64,000 bases of DNA from Dokdonella koreensis DS-123 (GTDB lineage: Bacteria > Pseudomonadota > Gammaproteobacteria > Xanthomonadales > Rhodanobacteraceae). The notes under the pieces were generated by a model, which saw nothing but the letters and a program-made list of their open reading frames with translations, did not search any database and was not told the origin of the DNA. Location of the stretch: contig NZ_CP015249.1 of assembly GCF_001632775.1 (NCBI RefSeq), positions 2,398,686 to 2,462,685 on the forward strand. The letters run 5' to 3'. Position numbers and translations under genes: made by a program. Positions 35,158-43,484 of this stretch are shown here, piece after piece (positions within the stretch are counted from its first letter, which is position 1; each line of letters begins with the position of its first letter).

Positions 35158-36534
35158 TCAGTCCGTGCGCCGGCCGCTCCTCGGAAACCGCGCCGACAGC
35201 CGCGCGCCCGGCCGCTGCGGATCGGCCGTGCGCGGCTGGATCTCGATCTCGCCGTGGTGCGCCCAGACACGCTCGCTGATGCCTGCCAGGCCGTTGCCGC
35301 GGTGGATCGCGCGATCGAGCGCGTCGATGCCGACGCCGTCGTCCTCCACCTGCCAGCGCAGGCGCCCTTCCCGGTCGAGTCCCAGCGTCACCTCGATGCG
35401 CCGCGCGCCCGAGTAGCGCATCGCGTTGGTCAGTGCCTCCTGCGTCATGCGATAGATCGTCAATGCCAGCTCGTCGCCGAGCGGCTCGACCCGCGCATCG
35501 TAGGCCAGCGACAGCACCGCATCCTGGCCGGGACGATCGCGCCAGCCCTGCAGCAGGCTCTCGAGCAGACCGTGCAGCGGCACCGGACCGTCACCGTCGC
35601 GTCCGCCCTGCGGGCGCAGGCGATCGAGCAGGTCGCTGACACCCTCGTGCAGGCGGCCGCAGGACGCGGCGAGACCGCCGACCACGTCCTGCACGTCCGG
35701 CGTACCGTCGGCGCGGCGCTGCAGCCAGGCGATGTCGGCACGCATCGCGGTCAGCACCTGGCCGAGCTCGTCGTGCAGCTCGCGCGCGATGTAGGTGCGC
35801 TCCTCTTCCTGCACGCCGAGCAGCTTGAGGCTGAGCGTGCGCCGGGCTTCCTGCGCCTGCGCGAGCGCGCCGGCCATGTGGTTGAGCGCCTGGCCGACGG
35901 CGTCGAGCTCGCGCATCGGCAATGGCGGCACGCGCCAGGCGTAGTCGGCATCGCGGTAGTGCCCGATCGCGGTGTGGATCGGCTGCAACGGGGCCAGCGC
36001 ACGGCGCAGCGCCCAGAACACCGCCATCAGGGTCAGCACTCCGTAGCCGAGCAAGGTGCCGAGCAGGCCCAGCGTGTCGTCCAGCGCCTCCTCCTGCTCG
36101 CTGGCCGGGTTCAGCATGAAGGTGGCGACGAACCGCACGCCTTCGTCGCGCCGGATCACCCAGGTCGCCGCATTGGCCTGGGCCGATTCGGGCGGCAGCA
36201 GCGCCACGAACGCCCGCTCGAGCCAGGACGGCGCCGCGGGCGGCGGCGGCCCGATCAGCTCGCGCCCGGTCGCATCGGCCAGGCGCAGCTGCAGATGCCG
36301 CATCCGGTCCGAGCCGACGATCTCGCGCAGCGCCGCCACATGCGCATCCAGGCCTTCCGGCGGCTCGTCCTGCAATGCGCTCAGGTGCTCGAACGCACGG
36401 GCGACATCGGCGGCACCGCGCTCTTCCAGCTCGACGTCGAACTGGGCCCGCCACAGCGCGAACAGCAGCGCCGCGAAAAAGATCGCCGCAGACACCGCGG
36501 CGATCCGTCCCATTAGAAAGCGCGACATGTCCAT
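35158..36534 (-). CDS. NarL-family sensor histidine kinase
   Basis: The 458-residue membrane kinase has transmembrane helices near 8-28 and 155-175, flanking a periplasmic domain of about 125 residues. A HAMP region follows (about 176-225), then HisKA_3 with phosphoacceptor H254 in YIARELHDELGQ, and a GHKL ATPase domain with N-box EALTNAMRYSGA, DDGVGI and GNGLAGISERV. It is encoded convergently with the response regulator, 133 bases away, and divergently from the TonB receptor at 36670. The start is taken at ATG 36534, with 36528 as alternative. Confidence 0.9.
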   Translation of the reverse strand: MDMSRFLMGRIAAVSAAIFFAALLFALWRAQFDVELEERGAADVARAFEHLSALQDEPPEGLDAHVAALREIVGSDRMRHLQLRLADATGRELIGPPPPAAPSWLERAFVALLPPESAQANAATWVIRRDEGVRFVATFMLNPASEQEEALDDTLGLLGTLLGYGVLTLMAVFWALRRALAPLQPIHTAIGHYRDADYAWRVPPLPMRELDAVGQALNHMAGALAQAQEARRTLSLKLLGVQEEERTYIARELHDELGQVLTAMRADIAWLQRRADGTPDVQDVVGGLAASCGRLHEGVSDLLDRLRPQGGRDGDGPVPLHGLLESLLQGWRDRPGQDAVLSLAYDARVEPLGDELALTIYRMTQEALTNAMRYSGARRIEVTLGLDREGRLRWQVEDDGVGIDALDRAIHRGNGLAGISERVWAHHGEIEIQPRTADPQRPGARLSARFPRSGRRTD

Positions 36535-36669
36535 CGACGTCTCCGCACGCCAGCAACGCAGGAAGTTTTCCCGAAGCACCCGATCAGACGAACCGCAAGA
36601 CCCGAACCACAACGACAACGGATCGCAGCGTACGCGCTGACTACCGACCTACCGAGGGGAGAAGAGACC

Positions 36670-39153
36670 ATGCTTGCACGTTCCGTCAAGTCCAACCCAT
36701 GCCACGCCGCGCGCTCCGGCCCGATGCAGCAGGCCGGCATCCGCACGCACGCAGCGCCACCCGGCGGCCGGCCGGCACCGGCACGCCACGGGCCCGGCCC
36801 GCGTTCGGCGCTGGCGCTGGCGCTCGCCACGGCCCTGCTGCCCTTCGCCCCGCTCCACGCGCAGGCACCAGCCGGCGAGGAGCCGCTGCCGCGCCTGCCG
36901 ACGGTCGAGGCGATCACGCCGAGCCCGCTGCCCGGCACGACCATCGACCGCGACACGCTGCCGTATGCCTCGCAAGCCGCCGACGCCGAGACGATCCGCG
37001 CGTCCGGCGCCGACAACCTGATCCGCTTCATGACCCAGCGCCTGACCGGCGTGAACATCAACGAGGTACAGGGCAGTCCGTTCCAGGGCGACCTGACCTT
37101 CCACGGCTACCGGGCCTCGGCCACGCTCGGCGCGGCGCAGGGCATCTCGGTGTACCTGGACGGCATCCGCGTCAACGAGCCGTTCGGCGACATCATCAGC
37201 TGGGACATGATGCCGGAGGCGGCGATCCGTTCGCTGACCGTGGTGCCCGGCTCCGATGCGCTGTTCGGTCCGAACACGCTCGGCGGCGCGCTGGCGTTCA
37301 CGACGCAATCAGGCCTGACGGCGCCGGGCTTCACCGCCGATCTTTCGTTCGGCAGCGATTCGCGCAAGCGTGCCGATCTCGCCTGGGGCTGGAACAACGC
37401 CGACGGCTGGCATGCATTCGCCGCGGTGACCGGCTTCGACGAGGACGGCTGGCGCGACCAGTCCAAGGGCCATCTGGGCACCGTGTTCGCGAAGTTCGGC
37501 CGCAGCACCGCGACCACCGAATGGGACGTCTCGATCCTCGGCGGCCGCAGCAAGCTGATCGGCAACGGCCTGCTGCCGAGCTGGCGCTACGAGGACGGCG
37601 AGCGCGAGGGCGGGCTCTACCAGGACGACCGCCGCTCGATCTACACGGCGCCGGACCAGACCGAGAACCGGCAGACCCAGATCGCCTCGCACGTCGGCCA
37701 CTGGTTCAACGACGACACCCTGGTCTCTGCGCTCGCCTATGTCCGCAACGGCAAGCGCGACACCGTCAACGGCGACATCAACGGCGAGTACGAGGAGTAC
37801 GTCGAGGAATGCGAGGACGGCTTCGACGCTGACGGCAATCCGCTCGACGACGACTGCGAGTACACGCGCGAGGAAGGCGCGGCGCTGCACAACGGCGTCT
37901 TCAACGGCACCCACCTGGATCAGGACGCCTACGGCGCCGCGCTCAATCTCGATCGCCAGTTCGGCCGGCACCGCGTCGTCGTCGGCGCGACCTGGGACCA
38001 CAGCAAGGTCGACTACAAGCAGTACGAGCAGCTCGGCTGGCTCGACGAGGACACGCGCGTGATCTACGGCGATCCGGCCGAGGAACGCGAGTTCTTCTCG
38101 GGCGTGCGCGGCAACGCGACCGCCTACAGCGTGTTCGCCAGCGATCACTGGCAGGTCGGCGAGCGCACCTTCGTGACCGGCTCGCTGCGCTGGAACCGCA
38201 GCCGCGTCGCCAACACGCTCAGCACCGCCGAGGACGGCGAGCGTCCGCGCGAGCGCTTCACCTATACCAAGGCCAACCCGTTCCTCGGCATCACGCACGG
38301 CTTCGGCGACTGGACCGCCTACGCCAGCGTCTCGCAGAGCAACCGCGCGCCGACCGTGATGGAGCTGGGCTGCGCCGACCCGGAGGAGCCGTGCCGGCTG
38401 CCGACCGGGCTGCAGGGCGATCCGTACCTGGCGCAGGTGGTCTCGCGCTCGGGCGAGGTGGGCCTGCGCTGGTCGCCCGGCGAGCACACCTACGTGTCGG
38501 CCTCGGCCTATCGCACCACCAATCGCGACGACATCCTGTTCCTGCGCGCGCCCAATACGCAGCAGGGCTACTTCGCGAACTTCGACCGCACGCGCCACCA
38601 GGGTGTGGACCTGACCGTGCACCAGGACCTGGGCCTGGTCGAATGGCATCTGGGCTACAGCTGGCTCGAGGCGACCTACGAGGCGCACGGCGAGCTGCTG
38701 TCGGGCGAGCGTACGGTCCGCATCGAGCCGGGCATGCGCCTGGCCGGCCTGCCCAAGCACACCTTCAAGCTCGGCGCCGACTGGAAGCCGACGCCGCGGT
38801 TGACGTTCGGTGCCGACCTGATCACCCAGTCGGACCTGATCGCCAGCGGCAACGAGGACGGCGGCATGACCGAGGAAGTCGAAGGCTCGCGTTCGCGCGA
38901 CTGGAAGACCGGCGGTTTCACGATCGTCAACCTGCACGGCCGCTGGCGCACCAGTGACCGGCTGGAGTTCACCGCCGGCATCGACAACGTGTTCGACCGC
39001 CGCTACGAGACCTTCGGCATGATCGGCGAGGACGTGCTGCCGAACGGCGAGCTGCTGCGCCCGCACGTGGATCCGGAGGATTCGGCCGAGGCGCTGTTCG
39101 TCGCCCCGGGCGCGCCGCGCCGCTACCGGATCGGCCTGCGACTGCGCTTCTGA
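36670..39153 (+). CDS. TonB-dependent outer-membrane receptor
   Basis: The 827-residue receptor has a long basic N-terminus (about 45 residues) before a hydrophobic export segment ending LHAQA. It continues with a plug domain (about 90-215: VYLDGIRVNEPFGDIISWDMM, and VPGSDALFGPNTLGGAL) and a 22-strand-type barrel ending APRRYRIGLRLRF with a terminal phenylalanine. The receptor subgroup resembles iron-dicitrate or Fe-siderophore types, but the substrate is not evident. An acidic extracellular-type loop near residues 377-402 contains FDADGNPLDDD flanked by cysteines. GGGGAGAAGAG lies before the ATG. Confidence 0.9.
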   Translation: MLARSVKSNPCHAARSGPMQQAGIRTHAAPPGGRPAPARHGPGPRSALALALATALLPFAPLHAQAPAGEEPLPRLPTVEAITPSPLPGTTIDRDTLPYASQAADAETIRASGADNLIRFMTQRLTGVNINEVQGSPFQGDLTFHGYRASATLGAAQGISVYLDGIRVNEPFGDIISWDMMPEAAIRSLTVVPGSDALFGPNTLGGALAFTTQSGLTAPGFTADLSFGSDSRKRADLAWGWNNADGWHAFAAVTGFDEDGWRDQSKGHLGTVFAKFGRSTATTEWDVSILGGRSKLIGNGLLPSWRYEDGEREGGLYQDDRRSIYTAPDQTENRQTQIASHVGHWFNDDTLVSALAYVRNGKRDTVNGDINGEYEEYVEECEDGFDADGNPLDDDCEYTREEGAALHNGVFNGTHLDQDAYGAALNLDRQFGRHRVVVGATWDHSKVDYKQYEQLGWLDEDTRVIYGDPAEEREFFSGVRGNATAYSVFASDHWQVGERTFVTGSLRWNRSRVANTLSTAEDGERPRERFTYTKANPFLGITHGFGDWTAYASVSQSNRAPTVMELGCADPEEPCRLPTGLQGDPYLAQVVSRSGEVGLRWSPGEHTYVSASAYRTTNRDDILFLRAPNTQQGYFANFDRTRHQGVDLTVHQDLGLVEWHLGYSWLEATYEAHGELLSGERTVRIEPGMRLAGLPKHTFKLGADWKPTPRLTFGADLITQSDLIASGNEDGGMTEEVEGSRSRDWKTGGFTIVNLHGRWRTSDRLEFTAGIDNVFDRRYETFGMIGEDVLPNGELLRPHVDPEDSAEALFVAPGAPRRYRIGLRLRF

Positions 39154-39208
39154 CGCGTCCCGTTCGCCGCCGGCCTTCCCGTGGAGGCCGGCGGCGCGGC
39201 AATGGCGT

Positions 39209-39913
39209 TCAATCCCAGCCGAGCTGCGTCCACAGGCTCGGCGCCTTACCGGCCTTCTCGATCGCCGCCAGCCGCGCCGCGTGGCTGGCGGCCTCGTCCG
39301 GATCGGCACGCTGCACGCGCAGCGGAATCACGACCAGGGTGCGCTCGCGCCGCGCGACACCGGCAGGCGATGCCTCGCTCGCGAAGCCGAGATCGCCCTG
39401 CCCCGCCGTCATCGCCAGGTAGACGTCGGCCAGCAGCTGCGCGTCGAGCAAGGCGCCGTGCAGCTCGCGGTGGCTGTTGTCGACGCCCAACCGCTTGCAG
39501 AGCGCATCCAGGCCGTTGCGCTGGCCGGGCCACATCTCGCGCGCCAGCTGCAGCGTGTCGATCACCTGCACGCGCTGCTGGATCGTTCCGCCGATGCCGG
39601 CCAGTGCCAGCTCGGCGTTGATGAAGCCGACGTCGAAGCTGGCGTTGTGGGCGATCACCTCGGCGCCGTCGACGAACGCGATGAACTCCCCGGCGATTTC
39701 ATGGAAGCGCGGCTTGTCGAGCAGGAACTCGTCCTCGATGCCGGTCACCGCCTTGGCGCCCTCGTCGATCGCGCGATCCGGATTCAGGTAGCGGTGGAAG
39801 CTGCGACCGGTCGGCCGGCGCTCGGCCAGCTCGATGCAGCCGATCTCGATCAGCCGGTGGCCCTTGTTGACCTCCAGACCGGTGGTCTCGGTATCCAGGA
39901 CGATCTGTCTCAT
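39209..39913 (-). CDS. dnaQ: DNA polymerase III epsilon subunit (3'-5' proofreading exonuclease)
   Basis: The 234-residue DEDDh exonuclease shows ExoI LDTETTG (D7, E9), Exo[13 protein letters not shown], and ExoIII with the catalytic H and D in [17 protein letters not shown]. The C-terminal tail (SLWTQLGWD) would contact the alpha subunit. The start overlaps the rnhA stop (ATGA). The rnhA-dnaQ pairing matches E. coli, where the two genes are adjacent but divergent; here they are co-directional. Confidence 0.95.
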   Translation of the reverse strand: MRQIVLDTETTGLEVNKGHRLIEIGCIELAERRPTGRSFHRYLNPDRAIDEGAKAVTGIEDEFLLDKPRFHEIAGEFIAFVDGAEVIAHNASFDVGFINAELALAGIGGTIQQRVQVIDTLQLAREMWPGQRNGLDALCKRLGVDNSHRELHGALLDAQLLADVYLAMTAGQGDLGFASEASPAGVARRERTLVVIPLRVQRADPDEAASHAARLAAIEKAGKAPSLWTQLGWD

Positions 39914-40380
39914 GCGCTTTCCCGGCCGTCGCGGATCGCCAGCGCGGCCGCTCGCGCCAGCTGGTCGACACGCTCGTTCTCGACATGGCCGGCGTGCCCG
40001 CGCACCCACTGCCAGCGCAGCCGGTGCGGCTGGCAGGCCGCGGCCAGCCGTTCCCACAGGTCGCGGTTCTTGACCGGCTTGCCGTCGCTGGTCTTCCAGC
40101 CACGTGCCTGCCAGCGCGGCAGCCATTCCTCGATGCCGCGCTGCACGTACTGCGAATCGGTATACAGCGTGACCCGGCAGGGCCGCGTCAGCGCCTCCAG
40201 TCCGCGAATCGCCGCCATCAGCTCCATGCGGTTGTTGGTGGTGGCCGCCTCGCCTCCCGAAAGCTCGCGCTCGGTCGCGCCACGGCGCAGCAGCGCGCCC
40301 CAGCCGCCGGGCCCGGGATTGCCCAGACAGGCGCCGTCGGTGAAGACCTCCACCTCGCTCAACGCGCCTTCCGTACTCAT
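39910..40380 (-). CDS. rnhA: Ribonuclease HI
   Basis: The 156-residue enzyme removes RNA from RNA-DNA hybrids. The active-site carboxylates are D15 ([11 protein letters not shown]), E53 ([10 protein letters not shown]), D75 (LYTDSQYV) and the aspartate in NERVDQLA near 139, with the HGHAG-type loop (RGHAGHVEN). Length is typical. It overlaps the methyltransferase gene upstream (ATGA) and dnaQ downstream (ATGA). Confidence 0.96.
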   Translation of the reverse strand: MSTEGALSEVEVFTDGACLGNPGPGGWGALLRRGATERELSGGEAATTNNRMELMAAIRGLEALTRPCRVTLYTDSQYVQRGIEEWLPRWQARGWKTSDGKPVKNRDLWERLAAACQPHRLRWQWVRGHAGHVENERVDQLARAAALAIRDGRESA

Positions 40381-41063
40381 GCGCAGGCGCGGCGGCTCGG
40401 TACGGCCGCCAGGCGGGCCGGAACCGCCGGCCGGACGTTGCGCCGGGCCAGCAGCGTCAGGTTCGCGCGCCGCTTGCGCGCGGCCAGCACCCAGGCGGCC
40501 CGGAACACGTCGACCGCCGAAGCGGCGCGATCACCGGCGGCGGCACTGCGCGGCCAGAACCGGCCCACGTGGTAGGAATCCTCGATCGCCAGGCCGCTGC
40601 GGTCCAGCAGGCGGCGCAAGGCACCGGCCGGCAGCAGCGGCAGCGAGGCGCCGCTGCGCAGACGGCACCACGACCGCCACGATCCCAGCGCGTTGAGACC
40701 CGACCAGAGCACGACGCCGCCGGGGCGCAGCACGCGTCCGATCTCGTCGACGAAGGCCTCGATCGGCTCCAGGACATCGGCCGCATGCTGCACCTGCACC
40801 AGGTCGAAGCTGTCCTCGGGCCACGGCAGGTGGTCCGGCTCGCAGCTGCTGTCGCCCTGCAGGCGGCCGTCCTCGACATGCAGGCGCGTCACCTGCCACG
40901 CCGGCAGATCCAGCGGCAGCGCGCGTGCGCTGACGTGCGGATAGACGATCAGCGCGCGACAGCTCGGCTGGCGCCGCGCATAGACCGGCAGCAGGGCCAG
41001 CTCGTCGCGTGCCAGCGCGGCCAGCTCGGGCCGCGCGAAGATGCTGGCGTTGCGGTGCGTCAT
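40377..41063 (-). CDS. SAM-dependent methyltransferase, YafS-like
   Basis: The 228-residue class I methyltransferase-fold protein has [16 protein letters not shown] and [18 protein letters not shown], the motif-4/post-4 regions typical of Methyltransf_11. The glycine-rich SAM loop (normally GxGxG) is not clearly conserved at the N-terminus. Position between divergent gloB and rnhA equals that of yafS in E. coli. Substrate unknown. Confidence 0.82.
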   Translation of the reverse strand: MTHRNASIFARPELAALARDELALLPVYARRQPSCRALIVYPHVSARALPLDLPAWQVTRLHVEDGRLQGDSSCEPDHLPWPEDSFDLVQVQHAADVLEPIEAFVDEIGRVLRPGGVVLWSGLNALGSWRSWCRLRSGASLPLLPAGALRRLLDRSGLAIEDSYHVGRFWPRSAAAGDRAASAVDVFRAAWVLAARKRRANLTLLARRNVRPAVPARLAAVPSRRACA

Positions 41064-41154
41064 CGTCGAGACGGGCGACCTGGGAATCGGAAAGGCGTGA
41101 GTGTAGCGAATGCGTCCGCGGCTGGGTCATCACCGTCGCTAACTTCGCCTTAAC

Positions 41155-41182
41155 TTTGCCGGGCAAATCGATCCTTTATAGT
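41155..41182 (+). promoter_or_regulatory. Promoter of gloB-mltD with very short leader
   Basis: A TATAGT -10 box at 41177-41182 is preceded at 16 bases by TTTGCC (41155-41160). Transcription would begin near 41189, only about four bases before the gloB ATG at 41193. No ribosome-binding site fits in between. Confidence 0.55.
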
Positions 41183-41192
41183 CCGGCGGCTC

Positions 41193-41969
41193 ATGAATGC
41201 ACTGCGCCTGCTGGCCGTTCCGGCCTTCGTCGACAACTACATCTGGTTGCTGGCCGACCGGGACGGCAACGCGCTCGCCGTCGATCCCGGCGACGCCGCG
41301 CCGGTGCGCGCCGCACTGCGCCGCGAGCACCTGCGATTGCGGGCGATCCTGCTCACCCATCACCACGCCGACCACACCGGCGGCGTCGCCGACCTGCTCG
41401 GCGACGGCACGGTCCCGGTCTACGCGCCGGACGACGAGCGCATCGCGGCGGACCATCGCGTCGGTGACGGCGCGGTCGTCACGCTATCGGCGCCGGCCGC
41501 CCGCTTCGAGGTCCTGGCCGTTCCCGGGCATACGCGCAGCCACGTCGCCTACGTCGGCGAGGGCTTCCTGTTCTGCGGCGACACGCTGTTCAGCCTCGGC
41601 TGCGGCCGGCTGTTCGAAGGCAGTGCCGAACAGATGCTCGCCTCGCTGGATCGCCTGGCCGCGCTCCCCGACACCACCCAGGTGTGCTGCGGACACGAAT
41701 ACACGCTGGCCAATGGTGCGTTCGCGCGCACGATCGAGCCCGGCAACGCGGACCTGGCAGCGCGGCTGGACCAGGCGCGCCGGCTGCGCGGCGGCGGGCA
41801 CCCGACGCTGCCGATTGATCTCGCCAGCGAGAAGCGCTGCAACCCGTTCCTGCGCGTGGATGCCCCTGCGGTCGCGTCCGCGCTCGACGGCGACGCCCGC
41901 GGTTCGCGCACGGCCCGCTTCGCCACGCTGCGCGCACGCAAGGACGGCTTCAGGGCGATGGATACGTGA
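41193..41969 (+). CDS. gloB: Hydroxyacylglutathione hydrolase (glyoxalase II)
   Basis: The 258-residue metallo-beta-lactamase-fold enzyme hydrolyses S-lactoylglutathione in methylglyoxal detoxification. The binuclear metal motif is THHHADHTGG (about 54-63), with VPGHTRSH, FCGDTLFSLGCGRLFEG and CCGHEYTLAN supplying further ligands. The C-terminal domain contains the glutathione-binding SEKRCNPFLR. There is no ribosome-binding site before the ATG, consistent with a leaderless transcript. Its stop overlaps the mltD GTG. Confidence 0.95.
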   Translation: MNALRLLAVPAFVDNYIWLLADRDGNALAVDPGDAAPVRAALRREHLRLRAILLTHHHADHTGGVADLLGDGTVPVYAPDDERIAADHRVGDGAVVTLSAPAARFEVLAVPGHTRSHVAYVGEGFLFCGDTLFSLGCGRLFEGSAEQMLASLDRLAALPDTTQVCCGHEYTLANGAFARTIEPGNADLAARLDQARRLRGGGHPTLPIDLASEKRCNPFLRVDAPAVASALDGDARGSRTARFATLRARKDGFRAMDT

Positions 41970-43300
41970 GGGCCGCGCATTGCCTCACGGCCGTGCTTGC
42001 GCTCAGCCTCGGTGCCTGCGCGACCGTTCCGCGGCACGCGCCCGCGCCGCAGCCGCCGGTCCCGCCGCCGGCGACGGACGCACCGGCGCCCACCGCCACG
42101 ACGACCCCGCGCCCGGCCGCGCATCCGCCACCCGCCGAGGAGCAGGCCTCGCCGTGGCAGCGGATCCGTGACGGCCTCGCGATGCACGGCTGCAACCATG
42201 GCCCGGAGACGCTGCACTGGGCGCATCGCTACACCGCCTCGCCGGGCCGCTTCGCCGATTCCTGGAAACAGGCGATGCCGTTCGTGCTGCTGGTGCTCGA
42301 CGAGGTCGAGAAGCGGAAGCTGCCGACCGAGTTCGTGTTCCTGCCGTACGTGGAAAGCCACTACCGGCCCGTCGCCGGCCGTGGCGACGGGCCGGCCGGC
42401 ATGTGGCAGCTGACGGCCGCGACCGCGCGCGGTCGCGGCGTGCGCGTCGCCGCCGACTACGACGGCCGCCTCGACGCCATCGACTCGACGCGCGCCAGCC
42501 TGGACCTGATCGCGCTGTACGAAGAGAAGTTCGGCGACTGGCGGCTGGCCAACATGGCCTTCAACGCCGGCGAGTTCCGCGTCGCCAAGCTGCTCGATGC
42601 GCCGGGCGAGCGCCGCCTGTCGCGCACCGAGCTGGCCAATCTCGCGTTGAGCCGCACGACCCACGAACACCTGGACAAGCTGATGGCGCTGGCCTGCGTC
42701 ATCGACGATCCGACACGCTTCGGTGTCCAGCTGCCGACGCCGGGTCCCGACGACCGCCTGGCGCCGGTGGCGCTGTCGCGCACGATCGACCTGCGCGTCG
42801 CCTCGAAGCTGGCTGCGATCGAACCCACCGCATTCGGCCGGTTCAATGCCGGCCATCGGCGATCACACATCGGCGCGGAAGCGCCGCTGCGCCTGCTGCT
42901 GCCGGCGCAGAACGCCGAGCGCTTCCGGCAGGCGGCCGACCAGTTGCCGGCCGGGCTGTGGGCGGACTGGCGCGAGCTGCGTACCCGCCACGCGACCGAC
43001 GTGGCCAGCCTCGCCGACGCCGCCGGTGCGCCGGTGGCGGTCGTCGCACTGGCCAATGGCGTCGACGACGATGCGCGCATCGCCGACGGCGCGCGCGTGC
43101 TGTTGCCGGGCCGCGAGACCGCCGACCGTCCCGAAACGGCGGCCGCCGCCGGACAGACCCATCTGGTGCGCAGCGGCGACACGCTCGGCGCGATCGCCCG
43201 CCGCTACGGCGTCAAGCTCGCCCAGTTGCTGCGCTGGAACGCGATCGGCGCCGGCGCCGTGCTGCGCCCCGGCGACCGCATCCTGATCGGCCCGCCGTAG
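41966..43300 (+). CDS. mltD: Membrane-bound lytic murein transglycosylase D
   Basis: The 444-residue outer-membrane lipoprotein cleaves peptidoglycan glycan strands. Lipobox LGAC lies at residues 15-18, followed by a Pro/Ala-rich spacer to about 60 and an SLT domain with catalytic E130 in FLPYVESHYRP, GPAGMWQLTAATARGRG and MAFNAGEFRVAK. It ends with a single LysM domain (THLVRSGDTLGAIARRYGV, about 392-440); many homologues have two or more. It starts with GTG inside the gloB stop (GTGA). The gloB-mltD neighbourhood matches E. coli. Confidence 0.94.
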   Translation: MRAAHCLTAVLALSLGACATVPRHAPAPQPPVPPPATDAPAPTATTTPRPAAHPPPAEEQASPWQRIRDGLAMHGCNHGPETLHWAHRYTASPGRFADSWKQAMPFVLLVLDEVEKRKLPTEFVFLPYVESHYRPVAGRGDGPAGMWQLTAATARGRGVRVAADYDGRLDAIDSTRASLDLIALYEEKFGDWRLANMAFNAGEFRVAKLLDAPGERRLSRTELANLALSRTTHEHLDKLMALACVIDDPTRFGVQLPTPGPDDRLAPVALSRTIDLRVASKLAAIEPTAFGRFNAGHRRSHIGAEAPLRLLLPAQNAERFRQAADQLPAGLWADWRELRTRHATDVASLADAAGAPVAVVALANGVDDDARIADGARVLLPGRETADRPETAAAAGQTHLVRSGDTLGAIARRYGVKLAQLLRWNAIGAGAVLRPGDRILIGPP

Positions 43301-43436
43301 CCGCCACGCGCCGGAGCCGCGGCCGGCGGCCAACCCCATGTCCCCTCGGTGTGGCCGGACAACCGAGCGCCGCATTCGCGCATTCGCGACGGCAGCGTGC
43401 CGTCTCGATCACGCCGCAGTCCGAGGTAGCCAAACG

Positions 43437-43464
43437 CGAAAGGCCGCCCGAAGGCGGCCTTTCG
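43437..43464. terminator. Bidirectional hairpin between mltD and ppiD
   Basis: A 12-bp perfect stem CGAAAGGCCGCC/GGCGGCCTTTCG with a CGAA tetraloop lies between the convergent mltD and ppiD genes, 20 bases from the ppiD stop. T-tracts are short (TTTCG on both strands), so strength is uncertain. Confidence 0.65.
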
Positions 43465-43484
43465 TGTCGGATGACCGGCGGGCG

